A stretch of 64,000 bases of DNA from Epiperipatus broadwayi (lineage: Eukaryota > Onychophora > Udeonychophora > Euonychophora > Peripatidae): positions 22,400,900 through 22,464,899 of the forward strand of contig JAQFVV010012394.1 in NCBI GenBank assembly GCA_028023455.1, read 5' to 3'. A program made the translations under genes and the position numbers. Position 1 is the stretch's first letter. Each line of letters opens with the position of its first letter. Positions 23,150-35,743 of this stretch are shown piece after piece. The notes under the pieces were generated by a model. It ran no database searches. It saw nothing but the letters and a program-made list of their open reading frames with translations, and was not told the origin of the DNA.

Positions 23150-23850
23150 GTTGTTGTCCATCAGCAGTTTTAATCCCAACTGTTTGTGATTCTTTAAATT
23201 TAGTCATCACTGCTGGAACCTATTCAGTTGTTTCATTAAACATATGGTATAGAATATGAGTACCTACTCACCCTTTTGCATTTTTGTTTCATGCATTATT
23301 TATGGTTCAAACCTTGACTACTAATAACTACTTCCGAGTGGGCCTAGCTTGAATTTATTGCTGTGAGCTAGTTCACTTTAATCACTGTAAAACCTGAATG
23401 AGCACCCCGGTCACATCCAAATAAACTTCTGTTTACCAAAAGATACAACAAGAGGCAATATCTAGTTTTATTGGTCACTGTAACTTTAACTCTTGCCTGA
23501 CCCAAAAGTGCTACTACATTCCTTTGATAATTACTAACTGTTTTTGCTGTTAGGATACAGCTGAGATTTATTTTTCTTAATAGCTTGTGTCATTTTTCAC
23601 ATCATGAACACTTTAGACTCAGTGTTCAGTTTCATTTTTCCAGGCATATCATTAGTAACTATTTGGCAATTAAATGCAGAATCAATGCCTTTCACCTTGT
23701 TTATACAGGCATTTTGTTTCTTAGCATTTAAATAGCCTTTCTGGCTTTTTGGAATGGACTCATCCATTTGTTTCTTAGCATTGCTTGAATGTAAAACAAG
23801 CAGGGTTATGTGGTGTCATGCTTGCAAAATCTACACCTTATTTACAGGGG
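23150..23850 (-). pseudogene. Protease-RT edge fused to integrase C terminus, gypsy copy at 22-25 kb
   Basis: On the minus strand the order is MDESIPKSQKGYLNAKKQN (about 23780-23725), a retropepsin-like NDMPGKMKLNTESKVF in which the D-[ST]-G triad reads N-T-E, a GSFTVIKVN-like RT N-terminal edge, and then directly a stretch collinear with the integrase C-terminal region of the 45.6-46.3 kb copy. Nucleotide landmarks across the junction, such as TATTCTATACCATATG against CAATCTATACCACAAG, align in both copies. Stops are frequent. Confidence 0.6.
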
Positions 23851-24004
23851 TGAGTGTTCATTGTGTGTATGTATCGATAGATCACATCTATAACAGTGCT
23901 TTTTGATCATTGTTGTTCATTTATATGAGCAGTTACTTTTACTGTCAGCTGGATGCTTAATGATCTAGTTTTCTGCTCAATGGTTTGACTGCTATAGTCC
24001 ATTT

Positions 24005-24557
24005 TCTTAAATAGATTGCTTCACTAGCTGTAGACTCTGCAAGATTAATTTGAGACAAGGCAGACCCCAAATGTTAAGTCAACGTTGATTAGCAACTTCA
24101 CACTAAGACTATGGTCTTCCATGCCACAAGTAAAATAATGTCATCCAGCTTCATTTAGAAAGTTTTTGAAGTCACATTTAGAAACTAGTTTTCTTATTAT
24201 AACAACAAAATATCTAGTTTTTCTTCTTCTGCTTGTCTACAAAGATTTAAATATCTCTGCAATATTGTTAAGGGTGTTGGATTGAAAAAATTAGTTAGTA
24301 GAGACAATGCCTTGTCAAAATGAATGTCAGCAATTGTCTAAACTTTAAAATCTTTGTAATCCAGAGGTGACTGTGGCTAATTTTAACTCAGGCTTTTTTA
24401 TTTCATTAGCCTGTAAAGGGAAGATTATTTGATCTTTATAGCTTGGCATATTCTCTGGATAGGCAGGATAAAATTCTTCAATTGAACCAATTTCAGTCAT
24501 TTTTATTTCTTTTGTTATGTCAGGAAAGATAAAAAATTTTTTTTTACTTTTATTCAT
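24005..24557 (-). pseudogene. Gag remnant of the G1 gypsy copy
   Basis: The first frame (24557-24345) contains MTEIGSIEEFYP, SYKDQIIFPLQANEIK and PELKLATVTSGLQRF. It resembles the N-terminal Gag segment of many Ty3/gypsy elements (I-x-x-F-D-P, then a Y-x-x-R-x-x-x-F-F-x-A-N-x-I motif). In another frame near 24250-24030 the stretch RKLVSKCDFKNFLNEAG, then LLINVDLTF matches the Gag core ending (L-x-x-x-C-x-F-G-x-x-L, then LL-x-E-x-x-L-T). Frameshifts separate the two parts. Confidence 0.65.
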
Positions 24558-25330
24558 AAGAATAACTACTCAAGTTGATTTTCAACCCTTCATTTGACAA
24601 GATACTGTTTGCATAAGTGTCAATCTTTGATAAACACAAAATCTAACAAATTACTGGGGGTGGGGGGGGTGGCTTTATTAATAAAAGTAACTACATTTGT
24701 TTGATTTTAAAACTTTTTATCAACATTTCAATAACATTTGCAGTCATTTATTTTTATTAATGACAAAACCTAGTGACCTGTAAAGACCAGATTTTGTCAT
24801 TTTAAACATCTCCCTCCCCCTTCAGCAATGAGGGGGGGGGGATTTTTATTTGCCTCCTGCACCAACTATTATGTTTATAGGGAGTCATATATATAAACAC
24901 AAACATGTGTAAATAATTTTGTCATAGTTATTAGTGAAACATGAATACAATATTCACTTGTATGTACAATATATTTTACAATGGCTATATTCCACCTGCT
25001 ACCATTTGGCAAAAAAAAATGTTCTAGTTTAAAGTCTACTATGTAGAAAGTACTGCATGTGCTCTTATAGATTTCCCTACCAGTTCCAGCTATATCTTTG
25101 CAGTCTGCCATGTGAGTAGCATGACTCTTATAATGACAGCTTGTCTTGTGCTGATATTTGGATCTAACAGCTTCCAGTCCTGAAATTGGATTTTCCTCAC
25201 TGCGTCAACCATTTGCTAGCTATTGTCTGGAGAACATGTATTCTGTCTTTCAAAATTGATAGCAGTTCTCTGGAGAATGTATATACTATTGATCAGATTT
25301 GACATAGTTCTATCAGAACGGGTATGCAGA

Positions 25331-27060
25331 AAGTATTAGGCAGTGCTTCTTTGCAAAACTCTATATACAGTAGTGCCACTCAGTGCAAGGCAGAGTAATC
25401 AATAGATGTAGGAAGGTTTATGCATAAAATCCCTATCTAGTGCCTACTCATCCAATATCCCAGACTCGTTTATAGCTTCTGGCTTTAATCATTGAGGAGA
25501 CTTGGATCTGAGAGCACTGCACCTAGATCTCAGGATCTAGTCCAACCCTCCAGCAGCCACCTTTTATCTTTACTTAACTACAAAACAGTGAGTCTAAAAT
25601 TGGAAAACATAATATTTTCAATTCAAGCTCATTATCTTCTATATGCATATAGGACTCAACTGAGTTCAGTACCCATAGATTTTGGTGATCATGCTGTGTT
25701 TAGCAGTTCTTCTTTGCATTCATTTTTCTTTCACTTGAAACTAATTTACAGTTATAGGAATTAAATAATAACTCATTGTAATGTGGGTCTGTGGTCAGGG
25801 AATTTTTAGCATCCTCTGCCTTTGGCTGACAACTGCTGCCTTGGCTGGTGACTTTCCAATCGCCTGGAAATAAAGATGCTATTTAGTTTTGTCTGCTATT
25901 TATATATATATTTTTTATAAAATATATTTTTATATATTACTTACATTGTTTTACTATATATATGCAGTATACATATTTACAATTCAGCATATATTTTCAA
26001 TTTACCTTTATTATTTAAACCCATTTTAAATTTTGATTTCCATATTCTGAATCCATTTATGTTTTTCTTTTTAAAGATAATGATAATTCTCTTTGTTATG
26101 AGGGGTTTTAGTATTGAAAACTATAGTGCTGCCCTCTTTTTACATTTAAATGTATAGAAGTACTTAAAAAATTATTTCTTTAAAATCTCTTTCAACCTAC
26201 AGTGTTGTCATTATGTTTACAAATGTTATATTTAAGTTGTAAATAAATATTTTAAGAAGGCTTTAAACCCATTAACAATCTGTGAAATTTCAAAACAAAA
26301 GAATATTGATACGTAGTAATAAAATTTTCGGAGTATCTAAATAAAAGAAGTAAGAATGAGATCCTTTGTCGTGAAAAATACTTATCTACAATACTCGGAG
26401 AAGTTTTGTCATTTAATTGAATTATCTCCGAAGATAACTTAAAATTAAAAATTAGCTGGTCTAAGTACTCCACATCTCTCCAAACCATCAAATATGCCCC
26501 ATGCAAAGAGAATGATAAGTATTTTGAGGTTGGATACATTTAAACATGTATGTTAGTGGTAAAATCTATATCATGTTAACTGGCTATAAAAATTCTCTTA
26601 AAAATAAACAAACAAAAAATTACGTTGAGAGTTTGATTTATTTACAAATTTCTATTGCTTAAAAATTCACCATAGACATTAATACTATAATATAATAAAG
26701 CTGAAGTAAAAAAAAAAAAACAATATTATAAAGTGCATTTTTCCTTTCCATGAATTATCAAAATATTAATTACAAGAGAAAATAAAAATTGTATGTTTAT
26801 CATGACAAAGAGACCCGCGAGATTGAGAATAGCTCGAGAGCAGTAGTTTGCCAATTCCTGGGCTAGATGAAATGAAATTGCTATCTATTACATGCCAATT
26901 ACTCAAAACATTTATGTATTTGTTAATTGACCAGAGATCATTTGAACTACCAGACATTTATTTACAAAGATAACTTTCATTTTATTATAAAACGGAGATC
27001 GCCTTGACAACAGAATGAGATATTTGATTGTTATTGATATTATTTAAGAGATGATTGCTT
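25331..27060. other. Stretch without recognisable features
   Basis: Contains ordinary mixed and AT-rich sequence. A 95-codon minus-strand frame at 26252-26539 and a 90-codon plus-strand frame at 25492-25764 show no motif I know. There is poly-A at about 26709 and an (AT)n tract at about 25902. Confidence 0.5.
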
Positions 27061-28125
27061 TCATGTATATACTTTAAGCTTGATGTGATTAGAAAGAATT
27101 TGAACCCAGGCTTTCAAGTTCCCTTCAATCATACACTACATCTTATACAACCGCCATAAATGATCACAAACATGTAAAAAAGACAAATGATCTCCAATAC
27201 ACCCCATTTCTTGCTGAACCAGCACTAATCATTATTTATCTGGATCATCATCACCCAGGGATATATATAATCAGTGCTCGATTTATATTAAGGTAGCAAA
27301 TCGTTAAAACATTAATTGACAGATTTCAATCTTCAACACTCTCCAGCCATCCATATCATTGAAAATACAATGATGACGTGTTTAAAGCCATTGTTCTGCC
27401 TATATTGTTATCATATTCATGTTTGCTGCAGGTCATTCTAACACCTATGTAGAACCTTAAGACCATTTAAATATACTTGAAGAGGGATGGGCAGAATACA
27501 GTCTGAATCTGTAATATTTAAATACATGTATAGTAGACATACTTTAAGCTAGATGTAATGAGAGGAGATTTTAACTCAGACTTTTAAACTTTCTTCAGAC
27601 ATACATTCCATGTTATACAACTGATACACATGACCAAATACATGTGAAAAAAAAAAAACCCTCCAATATATGCATGTTGTGATGAACCAACACTTATCAG
27701 TTGGTCCCGATCTTCATCTCCCATATATATATATAATCAGCATTTGATTTATATTAAGCAAGTCTTCAAACATTCATGAACAGGCTTGAATCTTCTCCAC
27801 TCTACAACATTTCAGTTATCCACATCATTGAAAATCTGTTGATGGCATATTCAATGAAAGGTCCTTGTTTTGCCAATATTGTTGTCATATCCATGTTGAC
27901 CATAAGTTATTATGACTTCTCATATGTAGATTGTTAAGAACATGCCACCATCAGATTTTCAATGATATAGATGGCTGAAAAGTTGGAGAATGAAGACACG
28001 TGAAGCCTATCTATTAATGCTTGAAGATTTCTTAAAATAAACCAAGCACTGATTATATATGTGCATGGGAGATGATGATCCAGACCAATTGATGAGTGCT
28101 GGTTCAGCATGAAATACATATTGTA
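27061..28125 (-). mobile_element. tRNA-derived SINE-like units: two minus-strand copies then an inverted partial copy
   Basis: Each unit of about 430-450 bp carries, read on the minus strand, a tRNA-like head (GTATAAGAT.GA.TGTATG, then GGGTTCAAAT as B box) followed by a body with GATGATGATCCAGA, TGATGAGTGCTGG and CATTTAAATA landmarks. Heads lie at about 27100-27165 and 27570-27640. From about 27940 the body continues in the opposite orientation (CATCAGATTTTCAATGATAT against its complement near 27825), forming a head-to-head pair. Other copies are at 31.4-32.0, 41.7-42.1 and 62.3-62.9 kb. Confidence 0.65.
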
Positions 28126-28575
28126 ACAGTCATATTGTACATTCGTGCAACAAAATCCAGAGTTTTAGCAAATCATACCAAGGCTGATCAAAGTACGGTT
28201 GTCGAGACCCTGAATCCAATCTCACATCAGTTAATTTACCAACACTCAAAGATTTACTACTTTCCGGATGACATATATGAGGCCACACCAGTATTTTCTT
28301 AATTCACGTGCCGACATAGGACATCGGTGAAACATGAGACTATGATATAAATTGGCATGACCAAAGTATAGCTATATAGGTGTGACTCAACCAACAGACA
28401 TCATTAATTTAGATTGTGATTCATAAATATTCAAACAATAACTAATTACTAGTTAATAATTAACTAATGAATAATGAGCATAATTTAGACACTAAGCAAA
28501 GTTATATTTTAAACAAATTTAATAAAAGCAAAATTTAAGTAATAAAATAAAACAATTGGCTGACACAATTTAGTT

Positions 28576-28885
28576 TCATTCGCAGGTGATGATGATAGAG
28601 CAAGTTACATGCTGTTTTAAATTACACATTTAGTATTGGGCCTCACTCGCAGGTGATGATGATTTATAATGTTACATTTTGTTTAAATTTACAGATTTAA
28701 GATTTGATCTCACTTGCAGGTGATGATGATTAAATAAAGCTATATTTTGTTTAAATTTACATTTATTATTTTCTCTCACTCGCAGGTGATGATGATTTAT
28801 AAAGTTACATATTGTTTAAATTTACAGATTGATGATTTTATCTCACTCATAGGTGATGATGATTTATAATTTATCAAGTTACATT
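28576..28885. repeat. Tandem array, about 4.6 copies of a 66-67 bp unit
   Basis: Units start at 28576, 28643, 28710, 28776 and 28843 with TCACTCGCAGGTGATGATGA, followed by TTATAA.GTTACATTTTGTTT. The array lies inside the old LTR and is not found in the young LTRs. Confidence 0.9.
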
Positions 28886-30094
28886 TTTATGAGCTTTATT
28901 ATTATAGCAATACAGATTTAGTTCAAGTTTAGTTCATAATTATCTATGCCCTATTTATACTATGTTTTGTGGCTTAGATTTGCTTTAGTTAATCTGCAGA
29001 AGTGATCATCATCAATTATAATTAATAATTTATTTGATCGGTACTCAATTCTCTATATAGATTATAAGCTTACAAAACCAGATTCAGTTTCAGATCAAAG
29101 CTAAAATATAAATTATTATGGAGGGATAAACTGATAGTGGGTAGTAAGACTTCAGATACTAAGGCGTATATAAAACATACCATCTGAGTCTATGCATTTC
29201 GGATGTGTTCTTGTTTATAGGATTTGTTACCATGTAACCGGTTCCTGTTTCTACCAAGTCTATTGCTGTGAAAGTGAAAGAGACCTTTTAAGTCTGGGTG
29301 ATCGAACAGCTATATCAGGATATGTGGATGCTTCTGATCCAGTCTTAAGCGGAGGTAATGGGATGATCCTTAAAATCAAACCCATTGTTGAAACGAGAGC
29401 TGTCCAAACTAAACATATGGGATGGCTATTAAAACCAGAAGTGCATTCAAGAAATAATCTACAGCAATAAGCAATTGCACATATGTGCTTCCTAAGAACA
29501 CATTTGCTCCACTGACGACATTAATATATATAAAATTGAGATGCAAAACATTAGTTTCTTTTTATAGAACCACTGTAAATCAGTTCCTAAATTAGCATTT
29601 ATAGATATATAAGGAGGACTACAGCATATTTTGGGATAATTATAAGATTAAATTCTAATTCTATGCTGTATTTAGTCACTTCAGCTAAATATTAACCATC
29701 TAACGCAAACTCATTTTTAATCATTTGTAACCACTTAATTATACACCTAAACTAAGCTTTATTTACTAGTCTCAGAAGGGAGTTTCATTTGTGCACTAAT
29801 ACGCAAAATTATCCATATGTGAGAACCTTTAATCATTTCTCACTAGTTAACTTAAATGTGAGTAAACTCCATTCTGAATCAACATAGCACAAACATATAA
29901 ATAAATAATTGAAAATAATATCGTCATAGACTTAACTAAAACACAAATAAAATTATAATTAAGAAAATCTAAGATTTGGCTTTCTTTACTTAGTGCAAAG
30001 AAATGGAATTAAGGTATTTTAATAAATTATTTTAACTCGGCTTAAATCAGATTTAATCAGTTGACTAAATTATGTTAAATCATGCAAGATTTAA

Positions 30095-30300
30095 GATACC
30101 AAATAATAATTACAAAAGTTACATTTTAGTTAATGAATCAGTATTTGATAGTTTGAAATATATTAGTTTAAATTATATGCAATCAGTTTAAATTAGGCAA
30201 TATTTGTGATACCAAATAATATTACAAAAGTTACATTTTACTTTAAGAATTATATTGGAAAGATTGAATTACATTAGTTAAATTACATTGGCCATTTATA
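30095..30300. repeat. Tandem duplication of about 115 bp
   Basis: GATACCAAATAAT.ATTACAA followed by AAGTTACATTTTA occurs at about 30095 and 30210, each followed by similar AT-rich sequence with ATTAGTT.AAATTA. Part of the old LTR block. Confidence 0.65.
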
Positions 30301-30640
30301 ATAACTTGAACTAGCTTTAATAGGTTATGAGATTTAGTTTAAAGTTCATTTTAAAATTGCAGAAATGTTGCTGGTTTAAGTTCTTTTCTCAGGCATCTCT
30401 CTTAGGCATGGTTATTCACTATTGGTCTCGAGTGTGCTGTTACTTATATCAGGCATTGGTCATCCTGTTCTCCATACTGTAGACTCCCTCTTTGGGCTGT
30501 GGAGCCAGTCTTTCCATACTTAGCCAATCATTTTCATTAGTAACAATTTTAGCAATCTGTTTAACCTTAAACTTAATACTAGTTCACTTCTCTCCAAAAT
30601 GGCTGCAATAGCATTTATACTCTTTCATCCCCTCTCTTTT

Positions 30641-31404
30641 TTACTTTAGTCACATGTTTTTTTTATTAACTACTTGTAATAAAATGAAAACCAAAATCAC
30701 ATTTTCTTTATAGTTCTTAATTATATCTTAAACTTCAGATCCATCTTCCCAATTAGTTCACTACATTTTGACAAACCAGTGATGCCTGCTGCTATTGACT
30801 TGTTTACCAGCTTTGGTCAATTTAATTTCTTTCACCTTACTTTAAAATCTATTTTTATTTTTAACTTTATAAGTAGGTCAAAATATAGCAAGATGAATCA
30901 ATTTTATCATCCCTTTGCAAAAACAAATCTGAAATTTAATACGTTTATGAATTCTAGCAAAGCTTTATTATATATGTGTAACACAAAAACAGAATTTAAC
31001 TATATATGCAGGAATATAATTTCAAATATTATTTATAAAATTATTTAACAATATTACATTTATAAAACTAATTAAATAAAGGAAAACTTATGTTTAAATC
31101 TGTCACACTATTTCTTCTTCTCTGCATATACATATATCTTGGTTAGACATACATCAAGATTTACCTTTATTTAGTAAACAGTAATATATGTGCACATATG
31201 AGTTGATTTATTATTTATATACATATGCTTTTTACGTCGTATGCTATAATATATGCACACATACATAACTATGGTTATTAATCTTAAAACTAGCCTGATA
31301 TATGAGGATTTGGGTATATAGGTATATAAATAAAAGTACTACTATAGTATATAGTAGGTGAAACAGTAAGATAGACATATCTGACTGTTTTAATATGTTG
31401 GGGA
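30641..31404. other. AT-rich stretch without clear features
   Basis: May hold the undetected 3' end of the diverged LTR. The open frame 30779-31048 shows no recognisable domain. Confidence 0.4.
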
Positions 31405-31960
31405 TCATTTATCTTTTTCATATGTATTATCTCATGTGTATCATTATGTAGGATCGCACATATGATTGAAAGAAGTTTGAAGGTCTGGGTTCAAATACCC
31501 TCTAATTACATCTAGCTTAAAAATATATACTATACTTATACTTAAATATTATAGATTCAACCTGTATCCTGTTCATACCTCTTCTGTGTATTTAAATGGT
31601 CTTAAGATCCTACATATGAGGGATCATAAATAAAACAACATGGGCAAAACAAGGGCATGTCATCATCAGATTTTTAAGAACATGGATGGCTGAAGAGTTG
31701 AAGGATGGAAAAGATTAAAGTTTGTCCATTAATGTTTGAAAACTTACTATGGTAATATAAACCAAATACTGATTGTATATATGTGTGGGAAATGATGATC
31801 CAGACAAACTGGTGAGTTTTGATTCAGCATAAAATAGGTATATTGGAGATTATTTATCTCTTTCACATGTAGGAGATCATGTGTATTGGTTGTATAAGAT
31901 AGAATGTATGACTGAAGAGAGCTTGGAAAGAGTTCAAACCCTCTCTAATTTATGTATGTC
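31405..31960 (+). mobile_element. tRNA-derived SINE-like unit plus second head (plus strand)
   Basis: The first head at about 31430-31500 ends in the B-box-like GGGTTCAAATACC. A body follows with AAATGGTCTTAAGATCC, CATCATCAGATTTT and GATGATCCAGACAAACTGGT. A second head at about 31878-31950 reads GGTTGTATAAGATAGAATG and GAGTTCAAACCCTC. The head-body-head order suggests tandem or dimeric units. Confidence 0.65.
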
Positions 31961-32271
31961 TAAAAATTAAGCAAAAACCCTATCTTCCTTCCCTTATCTT
32001 TGTTATATTTTCTATTAATATATCTCTGAGTACAATTAAAAACATGCCTGAAGTACAACTGGAGATGTAAACATTTTTAAAAAGGAGTAATCAAAGATGG
32101 TTCAAAGAGAAGAAAAAAACAGAGTTCATTTATATAAGAATTGAATAAATATCAAGAATTTGTCAGAATAACTCATTTTAAAGCTGATTCCTTTATGGTG
32201 AGATGTTGTTTCTAGTAATAGATTAGTTACATATTATACAGTTTTCTTTATCCTAGCCTTGTAGTTCATAT

Positions 32272-35200
32272 TGTACCAGTCAAGTTTGTACATTCGCGTA
32301 ACAGAATTCAGAATCCAAGCAAAAAAGACCGAAGCTGACCAGACTAGGACTGTAACATCCCGAGTCCGACCGCACTTCAACTCGTAAGCCAGGATTCCAA
32401 GACTCAAGACCCTACGAATGACCACCTTGAAATTACACGTAGTATACCTCTTTCCACACGGCCGACATAGGTCACGGAGAAGCAATAAGACTCTGATGAA
32501 TAAAAGAAGGTTCTTAATTGACTAAAATATCACTAAATTTAATTTAACCTAATGCATAGTTTTCACATATATAGACTATAAATGATAATTAGAATTGGAT
32601 TGAATTAGATCAATAACGAAACAGAGAACGAAATACATTAAATTAATTATATATTTATTTACAATTGGCATGAAATTGATCAGTTTTACACATTTCAGCG
32701 TCGAATGTACAAACATTGGGTGGATAAGAGAACACATTCTCTTTTTATATACAATTCAAAATCACTTTACATAAGTAATCATTAAATTTCATAGAGGGGT
32801 TTAACATATGCCCATCTTATGAATTGTTTACAATTGATACATAATTAATCACTACGTTATGTCTATAAATCTCGATAAGCCAAATCCTATTACATTTGTG
32901 GCTGGTAGATACATAATTATATCGAACTTTGATCATGAATTCATTTACTAAAATATACAATATGATTTAATGACGAGCGCATAAACCAGCTCAAGTAATG
33001 ATCGATCGAACATGGCTTTCGAGAGAAAATTTCAGAATGCTGAAAGCGTTGTGTTAAGGTGGGAGAGTTGGCTGAAATAAGATTTTACCAATGCGCTATG
33101 GCACAGGTAAACAATAATAGGAAAAGTCGCTCTGCGGATGGATGAAATAACTTCAGGGTTCTTGCGACAAACGCCGGTACCCTGTAACCGATCGCAATGC
33201 TGCGTGAAAAGGGAACATTGTGTTCAGGAATGGCGGGGGTCTTACGTGCTAACCTGGCCTTGGCTCAGGCTTCGCTACTGCTCTACCCTATAAGAGAAGA
33301 TGTGCTGGCAACGCCGTGGCTCCATCTTAAGATACGTATATTACGTATAGCAGCAAAACGAGAATATTTTTATAAAATAATATCACATCCGCCAAGCAAA
33401 GAATAGTATATTTCATACTATGAAATACGAGTTAATAGCATATTAGCTTTATCAAATTGGGACCAACTCTTGCGTAGCCTGATAATAAATGTCTATGCTA
33501 CTAAAGGGAATATTATTACATCTGTACTTTGACATGTTCGATCTATTAAGTTACTTATAGATAATAAATATTTAAGGAGGAAAAGTATATTTCTATGGAC
33601 TTAAGAATTTAAATGTCAAATATACTTATATGATCAAGGCTAAATTTAATTCTAAATAAACTTATCAAGTTAAGTTTTTTAAATGGTTGATTATAAAAGA
33701 GCCACATTTCACATATTAAATCATTTAAATAATAAAAAAAATAGGATTTCGAAACAGCGCAGAAAGTTGATGCTATAAATAAATTACGTGAAGATTTTCA
33801 AATAATATCTTCTTAAAACATACATGAAATTAAGTGCTCACTGTTTCGAAATATTGGCATATAAAATATAATAAGCATTTAAAATAAAATAAGCAAAGAA
33901 ATATAGACACAACCGCAGTGATATAACTTTAAACTAAATAATTTACTTTAAATGAAAGGAAAATATAAATTACTCAGATTATTTAAACTTTAACAACATG
34001 AAATTTCGGATAGCAATTGACATATTTAAAATATTAATTAAATGGATTTAAGTTTTGGTTACATTTAGCTTTATCATTATTTTAAAAGAAAGTTAGCTAA
34101 CTTATATAGATATTATTTACATTTACACAGAATTACACAGAGCTCTGCGGTTTGAAAATAAAACGGTAGCGGTATGATTTATCTGCAAGTTCTTGGCTGT
34201 TGGTTTGGTTTAGTTTGACTGGGCGGCATCATCTTTCCCATTATGTTAGGCTCGTCTCTTCTATCGGCATGATGGTGGTTTAGGCATTTCGACGAGAGAA
34301 ACCCCGTTCTCCCGCGGAGTAACAGCAACAAGATGCCCGCTTTTAGCCGGACATGTTAAACATTAACAATTGTGAAGACTGGCTGCAATTCTCACTAACA
34401 ATATGGCTGTTTTTCTTGTTAAAAAATACAGAGTATTTATAGGTTTTCCTTATCGGAATCTCCCGCCTCAAGACTCATTAAACTCAGGAATTTAATTAAG
34501 TATTTTTCAATTTATAATCCAGATCTTAGATAACTTATGTTAGAAACATTCCATAAGCTATTATTATAATTAAGATTTTTCGTTGCAAACAATTGTCCAA
34601 TTTAGATTTTAAAATAACTTACTCTTATCTAAGGAGATTTTAATTAGTAAATTTTGAACTAGTTTTACTTTTTACGAATTCCAGGTGTGGTCGTTAATGA
34701 CACTTGTTTACAATCAAAAATCTTTTAATTACTTGACCAGCTTTTATTTTTAATCTTACATATAATAGAAACTCTTTCTATTTAAAAACAACCTTTTAAC
34801 ATTTTTTTAAAACGAAAACATTTTTAACATATTTATTAAAAATAATTTACAAATATATTTTGATATAGCTTTTAAATATATTTTCGAGAAACTTTTCTCT
34901 GAAATATATTTAAAACAAGAAATCTTTTAACAATTTTAAAGAAACATTTAATAGTATTTTTAGATAACGGCTTTTACATATTTTAAATCATGTCTTTCTT
35001 CTATATAGCACAGATTATATATCCACATACGAAATTACAATATTAAACAACAAAATTAATAATTTACTCTTAACTTAAATAATATAATAAACATTTTTAG
35101 AAATATTAAATAACTTTAGGACGCTATAATTTTACTAATCCTATCTAATTATAGCGTTCGTTCGCACGTAAATATATAATACTGTTTTATACAGACATGA

Positions 35201-35306
35201 ACGAATTTTAAATTTATTAACATTTAAATAGGTTCGAACTTAGCACAGATGAGAGTGTCATTAGGTTTGATGGTGAAACGGAAAGGGATTGGAGGTTTCC
35301 GTTTCA
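32272..35306. repeat. Left 3.03-kb LTR
   Basis: The LTR has GC-richer islands at about 32300-32490, 33000-33330 and 34180-34350 in an otherwise AT-rich sequence. Small open frames exist (minus 32234-32485, plus 33197-33406). They are nearly identical in the right LTR simply because the LTRs are, and they are not preserved in the diverged relative at 28.1 kb, so I do not call them genes. Promoter and polyadenylation sites cannot be placed with confidence. Confidence 0.85.
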
Positions 35307-35743
35307 TATCCGAATACTTGGGACAAAAAAAATAACAAAAAAAAAAGGAATTTACTTACAGTTGGCTATTAAATAATTTGATACGCTTTTTTTTTTTTTT
35401 TACTCATAATATTAAATCAATTAAGCTACCACATAGAGATGAAAACATATAAACCCAATTGCATGCCACATTCTATACCGAGGAATTTCATACTTATTAG
35501 ACAATCAATTATTACAAAAAAAAAAAATACGACTAACTTAAAAGTCTAAAAGCAAACCACACAAAATAGAATATTGTCAAATATTTACATTAAACAAACT
35601 TTTATATCCTACTGGATATACGTTAATTAATATACAATGGGGATGTTAATTTTTTTTTTTTATTATATATATAATAATAATAATTTATAAAGTATATAAT
35701 GATAAGGAAAGGCAGATCGTAACAAATATATACATATTTTTAT

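Larger units (their letters stand above)
22035..25330 (-). mobile_element. Internally deleted Ty3/gypsy element with two LTRs (family G1, minus strand)
   Basis: LTR-like ends at about 22035-22530 (3') and 24888-25330 (5') share ATATATATAAACACAAAC, TTAGT.AAACATGA, CAATATATTTTACAA.GGC, GACAGCTTG and GAACATGTATT. They match, in reverse complement, the LTRs at 1-312 and 46.7-47.2 kb. Inside, on the minus strand, lie gag (24557 to about 24005), a CRFCKHD knuckle remnant near 23830, protease (near 23640), the RT N-terminal edge and an integrase C-terminal remnant (near 23200). The RT palm, RNase H and integrase core are missing, exactly as in the copy at 45.6-47.2 kb. Confidence 0.7.
28128..30640. 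mobile_element. Old diverged LTR related to the 3-kb LTRs at 32.3 and 38.1 kb
   Basis: The first 230 bp match the start of the long LTRs with gaps: TGTACATTCG, AACA.AAT.CAGA, GCTGA.CA.A, GAGACCCT and GCCGACATAGG followed by a CGG.GAA.CA..AGACT stretch. Weaker collinear matches follow (ACAATTGGC near 28554; AATGGCTGCAATAG near 30598 against ATATGGCTG in the long LTRs). The interior has its own tandem arrays. The right boundary is unclear and no partner LTR or internal region is seen, so a solo LTR or a fragment is likely. Confidence 0.55.

Noticed and set aside
26252-26539. 95-codon minus-strand frame
   Set aside because: No recognisable motif or family, no supporting context, and AT-rich composition like the surrounding DNA. 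It could only be kept with transcript evidence.
28576-28885. CRISPR-like array
   Set aside because: The units are continuous tandem repeats without unique spacers, and the context is eukaryotic.
29192-29470. 92-codon plus-strand frame inside the old LTR
   Set aside because: It is not preserved in the related young LTRs and shows no domain.
32234-32485. 83-codon minus-strand frame present in both 3-kb LTRs
   Set aside because: Its duplication is explained by LTR identity. The diverged relative at 28.1 kb has stops in this region, so protein-level selection is not supported.
35307-35330. Primer-binding site next to the left 3-kb LTR
   Set aside because: The only TGG lies 12 bp in and is followed by GACAAAAAAA, which does not resemble the complement of a tRNA T-arm.
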